A stretch of 64,000 bases of DNA from Diphasiastrum complanatum. Lineage: Eukaryota > Streptophyta > Lycopodiopsida > Lycopodiales > Lycopodiaceae. The notes under the pieces were generated by a model. The model did not search any database. It worked only from the letters and a program-made list of their open reading frames with translations, and was not told where the DNA came from. The stretch spans positions 25,956,922 through 26,020,921 of the forward strand of contig CM055102.1 of assembly GCA_029204225.1 (NCBI GenBank). The letters are read 5' to 3'. This document shows, one piece after another, positions 61,349-64,000 of this stretch (within the stretch, counting starts at the first letter, position 1; the number at the start of each line of letters is the position of its first letter). The position numbers were made by a program, and so were the translations under genes.

Positions 61349-61351
<3 letters not shown>

Positions 61352-61690
61352 TTTCATACCTAGGACATTACATAACAAAAGAGCAACACATCAAAGTGTC
61401 TAAAGAGATGAGTATATGCTAACAAACATTCCCAACAATAGAAGCCCATTCTGAACCAAAAGGTTCCAAACGTACGTACAAAATGAGCTGTATTCTTTTT
61501 GTTTTATTTTTTTTGGAAAAAAAAGCTTTTTGTATAAAGCCCCAAATCGCGCCTCATTTGGCTTGGATAGCCAAGGTGAAGGAGGAAGGGTGCATAGATT
61601 TTGTCGCCATGATCCGTTTTGACCAAAAGGTGTTTGCCATCAGTGTTCGAGCATTGTGCGGAGTACAATAAGTTCAGCCATCTCCATAGC

Positions 61691-62210
61691 TGTCATGCCC
61701 ACGACTAGACTGATCTCGGTTATTATCCCATTAGGAGGTCAATAGGCCTACCTCGACCCATAAATTAATTATGATTTTAAGGGGTTTGGGGCCCTCATGT
61801 GTGTATAAGCTCACAATTAATGGTTGGAGGCCTAGAACTCACGATGGTGGATTTATATGGGTCTATCAATGACTCATAGGAGAACTGGATGACGTGGCCC
61901 AGTTAGGTTGAAGATGTGTCCAATGCGGTGTCACAGTGCACTACTAGCAGTGCATGGGCCCTAGAGGGTATAAGTATACCCATTGGGCTCTCACTAGTGT
62001 ATGCTTGATTTGATGTTGGTAGCTACATGCTGCTGGTGTGACTTCTCTCTCATTGTGAGTGATTGATCCATAGCTTGGGGGCTAGATCCGTTCAATCTAG
62101 ATTTGGTTGGGTTGGTTTGTCCACCATCCGATTCCCTGGTGTTACTTTGTTACGGCTTGTTTAGCTTTCGTATCCTTGGATTGAGGGACTTTATAGTGGT
62201 GAAAAAAGTT
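61691..62210 (+). repeat. Candidate gypsy LTR, borders uncertain
   Basis: Starts TGTCATGCCC, a common gypsy LTR start, and is followed about 550 bp later by a gypsy gag frame on the same strand. It has a TATAAGTATA-like box near 61,970. I could not fix its 3' end or a PBS. Confidence 0.35.
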
Positions 62211-62239
62211 TAAATGCCCGTTGGTCAAGCTATTTTAGC

Positions 62240-62590
62240 TTGCACAACGTACTTAAAGAAAAACGAAAATCTTCCTTTTTGTTGTTTCTAGAGGGTAAGG
62301 CTTCCTCCTGGTGGAGGGAAGTACCTTCGAAATCGGCAACTTGGGCTGGATTCCTGGAGGAATTCTGCAAGGCCTTTGTTGAAATAGACGATTCGGAAAT
62401 GTATATTCGCTTTATAAACTGCCGGATGGGCAATCGGGAACTGGACACCTATGTCCAAGAGTTTTACGATTATTTCATTAAGATGCCGCTCTTTGACTGT
62501 AAATTGGTGCAATGGCAATTCATTTATGGACTACCGACGGATTATCAAAGTGAATGCAAACAAAATATCCTCCTGTTACAACCTCTCCAA
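62240..62590 (+). pseudogene. Ty3/gypsy gag fragment
   Basis: Retrotrans_gag domain: LFLEGKASSWWREVPSKSA, FLEEFCKAFVEIDDSEMYIR and MGNRELDTYVQEFYDYFIKM, with a GLPTDYQSEC ending. The homology stops near 62,590, where another element's LTR appears to begin. No zinc knuckle. Confidence 0.75.
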
Positions 62591-63023
62591 CCCACAAACC
62601 GCCACGTGCTGGTTACCCACAAGGAACCGAATATCACACGATCCATCTCGCCGTAGGATCCAATCCAGATCCACCCTCTATGCCTTGGCCTATGACTTGT
62701 AACACGCAAGATCCGACCTTCAACCCTAACAACGCTCCATACCATTGCTAGAGCCTTCAGCCATCTCCTACCCCATGCTAGCTCACATCGCGGTTGTGCA
62801 CAAGCACTCACCATCCAACTTCCCCTAGGTAGATAGAATGAATGGTTAATGAGACCTCCTCCCTCATATACCTCCAAGGTAGGAGTCTCCAAGCCAAGCG
62901 CACATCCTAGATTACGACACGTGGCAACCATGCAGGTCCACGAGTCACTGGTCAAGTCAACAGGCCCGGTCGACGTCCGGTTTCAAGTTGGGGTTTGGGA
63001 CCCAAGGGGTTGGGTCCCTAACA
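62590..63023 (-). repeat. 3' LTR of the minus-strand gypsy element, left end uncertain
   Basis: Minus strand starts TGTTAGGGACCCAACC at 63,023, directly after the polypurine tract AAGGGGGAGGGAA (63,024-63,037). The left end is placed near 62,590 only because the gag homology ends there. Confidence 0.55.
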
Positions 63024-63317
63024 TTCCCTCCCCCTTAAAAGATTCCTCTTCTAAGGAAGGAAATCTGGGAATCTCAGTCTAAGGTCTTGTTCCTTTTCCC
63101 AAATGCCCTTGTCTTCAAAACTTCCTTTCCGATGAACCAACTACTAAGTTACCTTCCGGTTTCTGAGCCCACATTGATGTACATCAACAATGGCCTGTCG
63201 GTCCTCTACCTGAACTAGTTTATTTTGTGAAATCAATTCATCCTTTCCACCAAGTCGTTCCTTTAAACGACTAATGCGGAAGACTGGGTGAACATTGATT
63301 CCATGTGGAAGGTCTAG

Positions 63318-64000
63318 TTAATAAGCATTCTGATTGAGTTTCGTTACAATACGGAAGTGTCCATCATATCGAGGCGATAACTTAGGACATTTTCCAGTCT
63401 TTAGTACCTTAGAGTCCTTAAGGACTTTAAGATACACCCAATCTCCTTCCGCAAAGACTAGGTTGTCACTTTTGATTAGTGTAAAATTCCCAATCCAATT
63501 GTCTCCTGGAAACATATGCACGAAGCATATCTTACATAGATTGGTTCGTCCTTTCATCCAATTCAGGATGATCTGTAGACCCTAGACTTAAAGTGGTCTC
63601 TAATTTCTCAAAGACAAACTGCCAAAATTTGCTAGCGAACTTAGAATCCCGATCACTAACAATATCATTTGGCAACCCAAACAACCTGCTCAACTTTTAA
63701 GTTCAGACGCTTTGAGAGATTGTCTAGTCGAAATGAATTGCACCATTTTGGTTAGTCTATCAACTATAACCCAAATAACATCATTTTGCTTTTCGTTCAA
63801 GGTAGTACAACCACAAAATCCATGGAAGTACTTTCCCATTTTCTTTCGAGAATTTCCAATGGAAGCAACAAACCAACTGCCTTAAGTCTTGCATCTTTCT
63901 TTACTTGGCATTGTCCGCATTTCCAAACGTATGCCTCCACTTGACCTTTTAGATTTGGCCAATAAAAATTTTGAAAGTCTAAATTATCTATATAGGCTTG
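63318..64000 (-). pseudogene. Ty3/gypsy integrase, minus strand, runs off the window
   Basis: Read leftwards from 64,000: FYWPNLKGQVEAYVWKCGQC with QVKKDARLKAVGLLLPLEI (H2C2 zinc-finger end), then WESTSMDFVVVLP (core start), several stops, and the C-terminal module EGDWVYLKVLKDSKVLK with CPKLSPRYDGHFRIVTKLN at 63,450-63,320. It is a typical gypsy integrase in order, broken by stops and frameshifts near 63,580-63,780. Confidence 0.85.

Noticed and set aside
61483..61671. 62-codon plus-strand frame near the LysM gene
   Set aside because: Begins in a T-rich low-complexity stretch and shows no domain or splice context.
62240..64000. One gypsy element containing both gag and integrase
   Set aside because: Gag is on the plus strand and integrase on the minus strand, with a polypurine tract and LTR start between them; they are two elements.

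Overview
The window looks like intergenic DNA from a large, repeat-rich seed-plant genome, most likely a conifer. The coding material is almost entirely decayed Ty1/copia and Ty3/gypsy retrotransposons nested in one another. There are also a hAT DNA transposon, a Penelope-like reverse transcriptase relic (a class reported from conifers but unusual in flowering plants) and very long (GA)n/(TC)n arrays. No species can be named from the sequence. Only two ordinary plant genes are convincing: an intact, intronless ATL-type RING-H2 E3 ligase gene at 19,808-21,082 (+), and the 3' four exons of a LysM-domain membrane protein gene at 59,622-61,131 (-).

Layout. 1-3,513 is the 5' part of a minus-strand gypsy element (LTR, PBS, leader, gag with three zinc knuckles) inserted in a copia RT/RNase H relic (3,514-3,850). 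4,524-13,770 is a pile of one copia family (several LTRs, gag twice) carrying a ~3 kb tandem duplication. 13,789-14,439 is an uninterrupted 216-codon orphan ORF. 15,740-18,480 holds a plus-strand copia LTR and a minus-strand copia pol relic. 18,600-26,500 contains the RING gene and otherwise mostly non-coding sequence. 26,538-29,785 is a gypsy integrase split by a 1,374-bp solo LTR with a perfect 5-bp target duplication, its right part then tandemly duplicated. 30,274-32,730 is a broken plus-strand ORF region interrupted by a small LTR element (32,735-~35,127) with a 213-bp triplicated repeat. 35,130-37,200 is a minus-strand copia pol relic.

37,800-57,800 can be read as two copies of one segment. 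Copy 2 (51,480-57,780) is colinear but holds a 3.46-kb hAT insertion. Copy 1 (37,840-49,470) holds a copia-like element that an inversion has cut in two, so its 5' half (38,138-41,706) points left and its 3' half (46,834-48,310) points right. Each copy supplies the empty site for the insertion in the other. Between them lie the Penelope-like relic (49,541-50,230) and a perfect 21-bp hairpin. After the LysM gene the window ends in a gypsy gag fragment (+) and a second gypsy element on the minus strand (3' LTR, integrase).

How it works together: there is no pathway or operon. The two host genes are independent, and the rest records successive insertion, recombination and duplication. The most unusual items are the copia-like family whose integrase runs in frame into an unrecognised ORF, the Penelope-like RT, the 216-codon ORF, and the inversion recoverable from empty sites.
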